The notes beneath the pieces were generated by a model. The model searched no databases. It had not been told where the DNA came from and saw only the letters and a program-made list of their open reading frames with translations. The position numbers and the translations under genes were made by a program. From NCBI GenBank assembly GCA_030267565.1, contig BRXU01000038.1, positions 620,001 to 684,000 on the forward strand: a DNA stretch of 64,000 bases, given 5' to 3'. This document shows, one piece after another, positions 1-10,600 of the stretch. The DNA comes from Pleodorina starrii (taxonomy: Eukaryota > Chlorophyta > Chlorophyceae > Chlamydomonadales > Volvocaceae). Every line of letters starts with the position of its first letter. The first letter of the stretch is position 1.

Positions 1-1190
1 GGCTTGCACGTTGCACCCAACCTCGCGGGCGACTGTTAAAGGCTCGGCCGCCGTGGATCGCACTTTGAAAGGCGCCTTCCACACGACGGTCGTCTGCTGG
101 CAGGAGCGACGGCTTGAGGCGGCTTTTCTCCAGCCAAAAGGTCACGTTGTCCTTACCGGTAGGTTGTGATCAAAAGAGCGGCTGCGGAGTTTACGTCAAG
201 CTCCGGCTTCGACGCGCGTCGCGGTCCCCGTCGCGCGGCGGCAACCGCAGTTCGTCGGTCAGCTTCGCCCGATCGACACTCGCATCGTCATCTGTTGGAT
301 TTGAGGCCCGCACATATTTCTTTCTATATGCAACTTTGCACTTTTATGATGTAGGTTTTGCACTTTGTCACGGCATCTCCTGCTCTCGCGTTCTGCTCTC
401 ACGGCAGCGAACGGCCACCTCGGACTTGTCGCAACACGCGTCGGCCAACTCGAATCTAGCGCAGCACGCCTCCCGTGCCACATCAATGGATTGCCCAAAA
501 TGCTTCATGTGATTTGGGTGCGAGTTTTCTGGATTTTCAAGTGGAAGCTGGTTGTGGGCCGGTTGAACTGTCCGTCTTTCCTTGGCAGGCGGGCATGCCA
601 GGCGGACAATTGGAGCTACAACCAGACTCTTGTGCGCATGAAGCTCAACAAATTTGTAGGTACTCCCGGTCATGATGGAAAAGTGCTGAATGTTGTTTTT
701 GGCGTCAGGCTCGGATCTGCGAAGGGCGGAAACCGGAAAGGAAACGGAAGGAAGGTATCCTGTCTCACAATGGTTCTCTCCCGGAAAATCAATGCAAAAT
801 TCCCAACAAAAAACAATTCCATAATAATAGACAGCCTCTTGGACTTCGACAGCCGACGCCGGAGGAGCCAGTTGGGTTTACGGTACTACCGTTGCCTGTA
901 GTGCACATTCGCTATAAAGCCACCTTATACATTTATTGGACAGAAGTACCTACATACACATTCCATGGAAAGCGTCTCATATAATGTTACCATATTTGCT
1001 CCCTGCCAGTAAATTAAGGAGCTGTACTCGAAACAGTCCTACTCGCAGCGGCCTCAAGGTCAGTTAAAAGCATTCGAGTGGGATGGTACAAGCATATATT
1101 GCTGCAAGCATGTTGGGTCTGCTGAGTCCGTGCACGCGGGAGCGAGAGCTGACATCTTCTCCGACCGTTCTCGCCACGCGCCAGGCCGCG
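1..1190. other. 5' flank of pherophorin A, no supported gene
   Basis: No coding region is supported here. The longest open frame (365-901, plus) matches no family I know and lacks the GC-rich codon pattern of the real exons in this window. A TATAAA box lies at 913-918, about 270 bases before the pherophorin A start codon, and may be its promoter. Confidence 0.5.
913..918 (+). promoter_or_regulatory. candidate TATA box for pherophorin A
   Basis: The hexamer TATAAA lies upstream of the pherophorin A start on the same strand. The implied 5' UTR would be about 240 bases. Only the motif and its position support the call. Confidence 0.3.
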
Positions 1191-4100
1191 ATGACCCTTT
1201 ATCCATGTCTGCTCATACTTCTTGGGGCGATCCTCGTCCCATATTCAGCTGGTAAGCTAGCTCCCCTTCTTTTGGTTGCGAAGGATTCCTCGACAACATG
1301 TTGACCCTGCGAGTTGGGCCCAGAGCCATGCGCCGAGTTCTTCCAAACAGCTCCCCAAAACATTGCTCCATTGCAGAGGCACAACTCACTGCGACTGCGT
1401 CGGAGAGCGCGTTTCCTTGGTGCCCGCAAGGGCCGAGCGAATGCTCTTGCAGCCCATACCGGATTGAGCCCACGGAGCGAGCTGAGGTGAGACTCGGAGC
1501 AGGTTCCTTACCAGCATTTCGCTTGCCCTGCCTGAGCCGACCGTTCGTCCGCCTATACTGATATTAACCGCGACCGCGTGCGACGATACCGGCATGGTCG
1601 ATGGCATACAGCGACCCCTGTCCGCTTCGTCTTCCAGCCAGTTTTTCCAACAAAATGAAGTAAATAAACGTTTACAAAAGTCGCGCTTGGCTCGGGACCC
1701 CTTCGCCTGCTTTTCCTGCCTGACCATTGTCATCCTCGCGCGCATATCAAACCCAAACCCCAAACCCTTCAGGTCGGCGACGTGGCCCGGAGCTGCTTCC
1801 AGGTCACTCTCGTCGGCTGCGATCCCGCCCTGCCCTGCTGTTCCAGCCAGGCGGCCGCCGCTGACAAGCTGTCGGTAAGAACGGACGACATCATGTTCCA
1901 GTCTGTCCCCGCCGCGCCGAAACCACCCAACCCACCGCAGCGCAGCGCACCTTGCCATTTCCAACCCCCCGCCCCCTTGTTGCCGTTATCGCCGTCGCTC
2001 CCTCCGTCTTCCTCTTCATCTTCAACTCCCCTTCCATTGCTACGACCGCCGCCTCTTCCATTGCCGTACATAGCATACCGGCACTACTTCCTGCACTGTA
2101 GCAGGTCACCCTTTCGAAACCCACAAAGCCCACAGACCATACACCACGTCCCTGGCCCCAAACAACCCAAAACCCAAATCCAAATCCCATCATCCGAATC
2201 CCGCCTATCTTTTCCACCCATCTGCACCCTCACCTCACCCTCAACCTCACCTCACCCTCACCTCACCGCACCACAGTTCGAGACGACACTCGTGTGCAGC
2301 GCTGCCGCCATCCTCAACATTACAGTGGACGGACAGCTCCACACGGCCTGGGCCCTCACCAGCCGCGGCTCCGGAGCCGAGCTGGCGGTTTCGGAGCTCG
2401 CTCGCGGCGGCTCCGGCCCCGCCGGCGCCGTCGTCTGCGTCCACACGCAGCGGCCCTGCTGGGGCTGGGAGGACCTCTGCTCCGAGACCCAAACCAAGGC
2501 CTGCCAGTATTCGATCTCCAACGGCGCCGCCGTGTCGCCGTGCCCCGTCTGCACGGCGGCGCTTCCGCCGACGCTCGTCAGCGCGGACCCCGGGCTAGCC
2601 GCCAAATCGCCGCTGCCAGGGAAGTTGTCGTCGCCGCCGCCGGCGACGCAGCCGCCGCCGGTGCGTAGGCCGCCGTCGCCGCCGACGTCAAAGAGGCCGC
2701 CGCCGAGGCCGCCGTCGCCGCAGCCCAAGGCCCCACCGAAGCCCAAAAAGTCGCCGCCGCCGTCGCCGGCGCCGTGGGACGCGCCGCTGGAGCCGCCGCA
2801 GCCACCTTCACCGCCCCGCCCGCCGAAGCTGCCGCGGCGGCCGCCGTCACCGCCGAGCCCGCCGTCGCCGCCGCCGCCGCCGCCGCCGTGCCGCACGGAG
2901 GTCTACCTGTACGCGATGCCGCCGCTGAACGACACCGAGTCTGCGTCGTACAAGCTCAGTACGGCGGACTGCGACAGGCTGGCGGCGATCGTCAAGTTGA
3001 GCATTACGACCCAGGCGGCGGCGGTGGGCGCCGCCATCGCCGAGCCGTTCGTACAGACGCATTGCGGCGTCAACGCCGTCGGGCTGGAGGGCGCCTTCGC
3101 CACCGACGCCGACGGCGCGCGCCTGGAGTCGTGGCTCGGCGGCCCCGAGGGCCTTATGGCGTGGGTAGGCAACCTCATCGGAGGTAGCGGCTGCAGCAGC
3201 GATCTGTACGGCTACAGGTTCCTGAGCACCGTGGGCGGTACGGCAGGCAGCGACGGCTGTGTGTACGGCGAGTACGAGCACGACTGCGCCGCGCCACCGC
3301 CGCCGTCGCCGGCCCCGCCCTCGCCACCGTTGCCGCCGGCCCCGCCGTCGCCACCGTCGCCGCCACCTCCGTCGCCAACGCCGCCACCGCCACCGCCGCC
3401 GCCACCGCCGCCTCCGGGTTATCCGCTGCCGCCCTCCCCCCCGCCGCCATCGCCACCGCCGCCATCTCCTCTGCCGCCGTCACCGCCTCCACCCAGCCCG
3501 CTGCCGCCGTCGCCGCCGCCACCCAGCCCGCAGCCGCCGTCACCGCCGCCGCCGGTGCCCCTAACCCCACCGCTGCCGCCGTCGCCACCCCCGCCTGCGC
3601 CGCCCTCCCCACATCCTCCACCACCCTACCCACCGCCGCCGTCGCCACCGCCTCCCTCCCCGCCGCCTCCCTCACCCCCGCCTCCCTCCCCGCCACCTCC
3701 CTCCCCGCCGCCGCCCAACCCGCCGCCACCTTCCCCACCGCCGCGACCTCCGCCGAGCCCCCGCCCGCCGCGCCCCCACCCGCCCTCGCCACCCTCGCCG
3801 CCGCCCTCTCCCTCCCCACCCTCCCCCATGCCGCCCTCACCTCAGCCACCCTCGCCGGCACCGCTGCCGCCGTCGCCGCCACCGCCGCCGTACGACGTCA
3901 CCGTCAACATTAGCATCACGCCGGCGCCGACGGGGCCGCCAGACGCCATCAGCGCGACGCAGTGCACCCGCCTTTCCATAATTGTAGGCAACGCCTTCTC
4001 CACCAACGCCGCCGCCGTCGGTGCCGTTTTGCTCCGAAACCTGACTCTGGTCGCCTGCCGCAAGGACAGCACTGTCGTACGCGGCGTGTTCCGCAGCACC

Positions 4101-4385
4101 GCAGATGCGGCGCTGCTGCAGCCTTGGCTGAGTAATACTGCCGTACCGTTGTCCTGGTTATCCGGCATCACGGGTGGTGAGGGCTGCCCCGCCATGGATC
4201 AGACGAAGGGCTACGTTGTCGGCGTCGTCGTGACGGGGACGGACGACGATACGACAACGGACGGTACGACGGCGGCGCTGTCGTACGGCCTCAGCGGGCA
4301 AGTCAGCGTGACGTGCCCCGCGGTGGCGACACTCGGCGACGCGCCGCCGCCAAAGAGGAAGAGGCCATCGTCGCCGGCTGTCTAG
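1191..4385 (+). CDS. pherophorin A, extracellular-matrix hydroxyproline-rich glycoprotein
   Basis: Exons 1191-1251, 1377-1486, 1773-1874 and 2277-4385 join in frame with GT-AG introns to give 793 residues. Residues 1-20 are a signal peptide (MTLYPCLLILLGAILVPYSA), so the protein should be secreted to the extracellular matrix. An N-terminal pherophorin domain (DUF3707 type) follows, with FPWCPQGPSECSCSPYRIEP, a CC pair and the Cys-rich CWGWEDLC and CPVC stretches. Pro-rich PPSPPPP spacers then alternate with two copies of an internal Cys-containing module (residues about 296-428 and 630-771). The usual C-terminal pherophorin domain is absent: the protein ends shortly after the second module. 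Exon 1 and 3 lengths and phases equal those of pherophorin B, which supports this ATG over an in-frame ATG at 1083. Intron 3 (1875-2276) is 402 bases, in frame and stop-free. Confidence 0.88.
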
Positions 4386-4941
4386 GCGGTTGGTTGAGTG
4401 GTTGGTTGGTTGGTTGGGCGCAAGTTGCATGTGCAAGTGTGTGTGCATGTGCATGTTTGTAGTGTAGTGTAGTGTAGTGTTGCACCCAGCAAGCATTCAG
4501 GCCATGGACGTTAGAAGACTTTGCATGGCACCGGTGCGGGTGGGGGCGTACAGTGGTAGGGGGCGGTGGGGTGAAGTCTGGAGGACAGCAGCTAGCAGCA
4601 ACAGCAGGAGCAGCAGGTAGCATGTCCGTGCGTGTACATGTGTGTGCGTGTGTGTGTGTCTCAATGCATGTCGCCGGTTTTGGGACTCGGGGCGGAGTCT
4701 TCGGAGCATCCCTGTAGCATCGGGCGGGCCTCGGGGGTAGGGGTGGCTTGAGACGTAACGTGCTGTTGCACTGACGGCACTGGCGGCCCCCGGTGTGTGT
4801 GTGTGTCTGTGTGTGTGAGAGAGAGGGATTGGGTGAGGAGGAGGGGGGCGTGTGGGGAAGGTGCGGTCGGGCGACGGCGCATGGCTGTCGGCACGTGCTC
4901 TGTAGCACGCACGCGCATGTCCGTCGCACACGGCCGTGTGG

Positions 4942-4997
4942 GGATGTCGGAGGATGGATGTCGGAGAATGGATGTCGGAGAATGGATGTCGGAGAAT
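4942..4997. repeat. 14-bp tandem repeat, four copies
   Basis: The unit GGATGTCGGAGAAT is repeated four times head to tail; the first copy differs by one base. It lies in the 3' region of pherophorin A. Confidence 0.9.
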
Positions 4998-5325
4998 AAG
5001 TACCGGTAGCGCGCGGGCGGATTCGTGATTGTTTGCGCTTCCGTGTTCCGTGTCCCTATTGAACGTAAATCGGGCATTATTCTTTTGTCTTTTGTGCGGC
5101 TCTGCTCTGCTGTGGGTGGGACCCTGCGATTCTGGGCCCAGGCAAGCATTAGCAAGACGGATCTGTACGACACACCACTAGCCCCATTAGTTAAGCGAAC
5201 CCTAAGTTAGCACGCACACACGTCTAGTACTCTAGTTGATTTGCTTTAGTGGCCAGGTTGACTAGAATGGCCTTCAACGCACATAGGCTTGGTTGGCGTT
5301 TAGTTGGCTGGCGGTTGAGGATTGT

Positions 5326-5359
5326 CATACACGTGCCGTCCTAGTACGGCACGTGTATG
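5326..5359. repeat. perfect 14-bp inverted repeat (hairpin)
   Basis: CATACACGTGCCGT at 5326-5339 is followed by a 6-base spacer and its exact reverse complement at 5346-5359. It could form a cruciform or an RNA hairpin. Confidence 0.95.
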
Positions 5360-5565
5360 CATGGGGGGATTGTGGGCGCGCACGAGAGGCGCCAGTAAGA
5401 GAAGGCTTTGGGTGATGCAAGTTGTAGAGTGATGCACACGCTCATCACGAAGCATAGGCTGTGTTGCTGTACGACATGCATGGCAGGCTGTACGACTGTG
5501 TACGGAAAGTGGGCGATGATGCAAGGAGGCGCCGCAGCATTGAATGCGCAGCGTTGCCCCCGACC

Positions 5566-5570
5566 TTGTA
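5566..5570 (+). terminator. candidate polyadenylation signal TGTAA of pherophorin A
   Basis: TGTAA is the usual volvocine polyadenylation signal. This copy, followed by an A-rich run, is the first convincing one after the pherophorin A stop. It would imply a 3' UTR of about 1.2 kb, which is long, so the call is weak. Confidence 0.3.
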
Positions 5571-7645
5571 AAATAAAAAAGGCTGCAATAACGAATGAAC
5601 TGCGTTACCGTTATCCGTGTTGAAGCATTTCATCGGCGCGCATCAGTGGTCAGTGGCCAGTCAGTGGTTGGGTGCAAAGAATGGCACCACACGCGCCTGC
5701 GTCACTCAGCATACCCACTGACGGGGTACCGTATGTACCTGCCTCGTCACTGGGCCCCGACACTGTATGATGTAGGGTAGGCACAAATCCCTTCTTGGCC
5801 ATCGAGGTCGGCGCCGCGCGTTCGCCCCACGCCCCTGCTGCTGCTGCCTGGCAGCCGCGTTACCGCCCTCGACGCCAGCAGCAGCACCTCACCTCACCTC
5901 CCCCTAGTGGCAGCGACATCAGGGGGGCAGCGCGCACCGCCGAGGCCCAACACCCGCGCCATCGCACCGCGACTCCACCCCCACTGCCCCACTGCCCCAA
6001 AACCCTTTCATTCCCTCGACCAGCGCTCTGACCGCCCACTGCAAAGACTCAGCCGGTTCCGCAGGGTGCGCCGACACCACTGGGACAAACAAACAAGGAC
6101 AGCTCCAGGGTGGGTGTTCCCTCGGGCCGCCGCTAACACCGGTCCGCTGAAGGGACTGTGACGCCCGCCGGGTCAACGGGAAATGTCACCAGGTCGCGGT
6201 CAGGTCGCGGGGTCCGGACAGCTCGAAAAGCGACGGCATCGGTGGGCCGCTGCGTGCCGCAGAGACCCGGTTTGAAACATGAAAACCCCGACACGGCGAG
6301 CCATTAGCCAAGTTTCAACGACAGGATAGGAAATAAGGTGATGTATTTTGAAGATAGCGTAACGGGCCTCGACGAGCGAGCTCTGGAAGGCGCTGATGGG
6401 ACGCGTCGCGCCGCACCGCGATCCGTCGCCATACCCAAATGCAATGAACATTCTGGCATCTTGTCTTTGGTAAATTAAGGGAAAGATTATGTGGGTCTTG
6501 TCGTGGTCCGGCTATTGTCAGTCGCCACCATCGCCAGCCGCGGCAAGACACGCCCCAATGATAACCCACCGCGCGTCTTAAAATTATGCAATATAGCTAA
6601 TGTTTTATTAGCTTTACTATTAGGACTCGGGGCTTTTGTGGTCGCCCTGTAGGTTGTAATGACTGCTGTTGAGCTTCTGCGGCGTGGTAGGCGATATCAA
6701 AGCCGTAAGTTCGCCTTGAATCAACAAAATATGTATGGTTGTCCATAGAAACAGAAAAGATCAGCAATGCCGCATTATCGTGCAAGTTGGAGTTCCTGAG
6801 AAACTGAACCTCTGTACAATCGCGCATTGCTTTTGCAGGAGTCTGCCGCCTTTATAACATTTGGGTGTGTATGTGGACAGCCTTTTATTCCAAGGCTGTC
6901 CACAGATGCAGGTCGGAACTTGCCCTGTGACCAAAGGGCACGGCCAAAGGGCAACCTACCCGAGGGCAGCACGCCGATCTGTGTAGAATATGTGAGCAAC
7001 AAAGCAATTAAATATACGGAAGGCCTAGCTACGAACTTGGACGAGCCCACCAGCTGTCGTGCCGTTGAGTATAGCGCACCGTACTGTAGCGGATCGCTTC
7101 CCGTATAACACGCTTCACATAATTGCGCGTTGCGCCTCATTATCACTGTCAATCGTCGATGACAGGCTGGTATATCTGTTTAACAGTTCCTATTAAGTAG
7201 TCGCCCGGCTTTACGAAAGGTCAGACTTTCTCCCACAGCCAAGCCGCCCCTCCGGCCGTCATGTATTGATTTCCCAACTGCTCTGTCCACACGTAACAGA
7301 GTCCTGGGCATTGGTTAGTCGAGGCGTCTTTGAGGCGCTTCCATCCTGAGGTCCACAAAAGGTCAGCGCTTCAAAATACCCTCACAATCGGCACAAGGAG
7401 TCAACCCTTGCCCTCGAGCTCCACCTGTCTCACACTGGCCTTGTTTCCTGGTCGAACACATTGCCATTATTTGCAGGGAAGTCCGGTGCAGAAGGCAGCA
7501 TCGGCCCCCAGGTGGTGGAATCGGACATCCTCGTGGCGAAAGGTCAGTGACGCACGCAACGAATGCCTGGCACAAATCATCCATTCTCTCGAGTTTTCTG
7601 ATTTACTGACGGTGACATTTGTTTGCAGCCACGCTGCATCGCGGG

Positions 7646-10600
7646 ATGGCACGTTCAACGTGGCCGCCCGTGCTGCTCTGGACCGTGCTCGCCCTGGTCT
7701 CAGCGGGTGAGCCCTTTCTCCACAAAAATAGGAATGCGTAAAACATATGAATCGTGAAAAATCTTTCTAGGTACTCAACGCGGCTTGTTGTCCTCGTGCC
7801 GAGCTGTAGCTAGCTGTCCCTGACGGCAACATCGCCAGCCTGTTGATGTAGATGTAATGTTTTGGGTAAAGATTAAAGTGTTTATTTTGATCCATAATTT
7901 TGCACTTCCGTGGCTTGGTTTGCGCAGGCTTGACTGCCGCTCAGGATGTGGTCGATGTGGACGTCGCGGGCCTGCTCACGTTCCCCTGGTGCCAATGCCA
8001 GTCCTATGATTGCGCCTGCAGTCCTTACAAGCTCGAGGTCGTTAGCACCAAGACGGTAAGTTTATAAAAGTTCTGCGTGAGAGCGGCAAGCGGTGCCGGA
8101 AGGGCTCGCGCGACTGCGGGCTGGGGTAGGCCTCCGAACGTCCTAGGTGTACAAGAAACGGCTGAAAAGAAGGGAAACGACCGGAGGCGCCGTACTTATC
8201 GGGCGGGCAGTGGGGTTGGGCGGTAAGGTGGAGGGTGGGCAGACGGGCCGCCAGCATCCCAAGGCAGCCTGAGACACGCGCGCGCGTTATCGGAACGGGA
8301 AACGGGATCACCTTCGAGCTGCAGTTTGACCCTGTTTGACTCACCATGACCGAGCGCGCGTTGTCTCTAAACTCTTGGGGGCTGTGAAGGACGAACGCCG
8401 CCAGCAAATTCACGGAGGGTGGGGGCAACCTCCGAGCTCGCCGGCGCACCAGCCCCCCCTCTATCCTCACCTCTCTCCAGACCTCCCCTTCGTGACCTCC
8501 AGACCTCCCCTCAAGACGCCGCCGCTGCAAATGCAATCCCCTTTCCGCGACCCCAATTCCCAATCTTCAGCCCTCCCCCGAGCGCCCGCACCCGCCCACA
8601 ACCGGCCCCATTTGTAACCCCACCGGTCACCGTCATCGCCACCACCACCGCCGCCACCACCATCCCTAAACGCCACCGCAGGTTGGGACTGTCACCACCA
8701 CCTGCCTCAACGTGTACGAGATCGGTTGCGATCTCTCAACCGCTTGCTGTCAGGGCATGAGGGCGGCGGTAGACAAGATCGCGGTGAGTCGGTGTGCTGC
8801 CCCCCCCCCCAGTGTGATGTCGAACATGTGCCAAACCGGCTTACCTTCCAAATAATGTTCATAATGTCCATTATGCTCAAACATGTGCCAACCGACCTTA
8901 CCAACCGTATCTGTTAGTCGTTATCAGTTGGCCGTGCAGTGGGTACCGGTACTGTCAGCTCTCTAAATAGTCATCTTGATGTTTAGAAAGCCCAATCGTG
9001 CGTGATCTCTAATAGGGTGGACATGTGCCCGAGCCCGAACTAAACCGGACAGTTATTGACCCCGGTGTCTGGTTTGTGGTTGGAAACTGCGCGGCCCTTG
9101 ACCCGCCCACCCGTACTGCCGTACTCCGTGACCCTCCGCGACCGCGGCACCGCAGTTCGAGAGCACGTCCAAGTGCGCGAACAAGTCATCCGTCGTCAAC
9201 GTGACCATCGACGGAAAGAGGACGAGCAACTTTGATGTCATTCCGAAGTACCCGGGTGAGTTGAGACGCAGGCAGGCAGGCCGGCAGGAGGGCGGAGGGC
9301 CCCCCATGCGTAGACTTCGTTCTTGTGGTCAGGAGTGGCTATGCGTTGGCTGCTGACTGTCCTCTTTTGTATGTATGTATGTATGTATGATCGGACGTGT
9401 AAGCACATCCAACTGCTAAGCAAAAGCCGATTATCGTACCGTACGTAAAACATTGTAGCGCTTTGCCATTTCCTTGGCCTGCTCGTGGCCCCCTCCTCAC
9501 CATGCGTTGTGCCGTACTGCTGTACTGCAGGTTTCGACTTCAAGATCTACAATCTCAACCGCAACATCTCTACATTTCCCGGATCCAAGATCTGCGTAAC
9601 CACCCGGGCACCTTGTACGACAACCGACGACTGGTGCTTCAACAACCGCTCTCGTACATGTCGCTACTCCTTCGCCGACTCCTCCTCGACGGACTGGTGC
9701 CCCACGTGTACCAACACCCTGTCTCCCCAGCCGCGCCCGCCGCCGTCACCCGCGCCGCCGCCGCCCAAGAAGAAGCGCCCGCCGCCGCCGCCGTCGCTTC
9801 CGCCGCCACCACCCCTGCCCCCATCCCCTTCCCCGCCCTCCCCGCCGCCGCCGTGCCTTGCCGACATCTACATCCACCTCCTTGCACCCATGTCCTCCGT
9901 TACGGCACCGCCGTACACCTTCAACGCCGCGATCTGCGCCGGTCTGGCGAGCCGTATTTCCGCCGATATCGTAGCGCAGGCCGCCGTCGTCGGATCTGTG
10001 ATCGTAGATTCCTTTGATCTGGCCATTTGCGACCCATCCTACATCAAGATCTCCGGCGCGTTCCGGGGGCCTTATGATGGCAAGCTCTTGGAACCGTGGA
10101 TGAATGGCGCGGCTGGCATGCAATCCTGGGTGACTGCGATCACGGGCGGCCCTGCCTGCACTCCCAGCCTGGCAGGCTACGAAGTCTTTGCAACCGTCGT
10201 TGGCCCCAACGGCGACTTCGCCTGCCTCTCGGCGGAGTACGACCAGACCTGCCCCCCGCCGCCACCGACGCCGCTGCCGCCGTCGCCGCTGCCGCCCTCT
10301 CCGCCGCCGTCGCCTCTGCCGCCCTCTCCACCCTCCCCCTCCCCGCCCTCCCCGTCGCCGCCCTCTCCATCGCCGCCGCCGCCGCCACCCCTGCCGCCAT
10401 CCCCCGACCCGCCCTCGCCGCCGCCGCCCTCGCCGCCCCCGCCCTCCCCACCACCGCCCCTGCCGCCGCCGCCGTCCCCGCCGCCGCCGTCGCCCAACCC
10501 GCCCGACCTTCCGCCCGTCCCTCCATCCCCCTCTCCACCGCTGCCGCCCTCCCCGCCGCCACCCTCCCCGCCTCCTCCGCTCCCTCCCCCTCCCTCCCCG

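Larger units (their letters stand above)
4386..7645. other. pherophorin A 3' region and intergenic sequence
   Basis: This stretch holds the probable 3' UTR of pherophorin A, GT-rich microsatellite around 4436-4815, a 14-base tandem repeat, and a perfect inverted repeat at 5326-5359. A C-rich stretch at about 5800-6180 reads open but shows no recognisable domain. I see no supported gene. Confidence 0.5.

Noticed and set aside
365..901. 178-codon plus-strand open frame upstream of pherophorin A
   Set aside because: No domain, ordinary codon use unlike neighbouring genes, and no splice partner; probably 5' flank.
1083..1190. Upstream in-frame ATG as the pherophorin A start
   Set aside because: Starting at 1191 gives an exon 1 of 61 bases identical in length and phase to pherophorin B and a clean signal peptide at the N-terminus.
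3175..3882. Ala/Val-rich minus-strand open frame
   Set aside because: Antisense of the pherophorin A Pro-rich rod; composition is dictated by CCG repeats.
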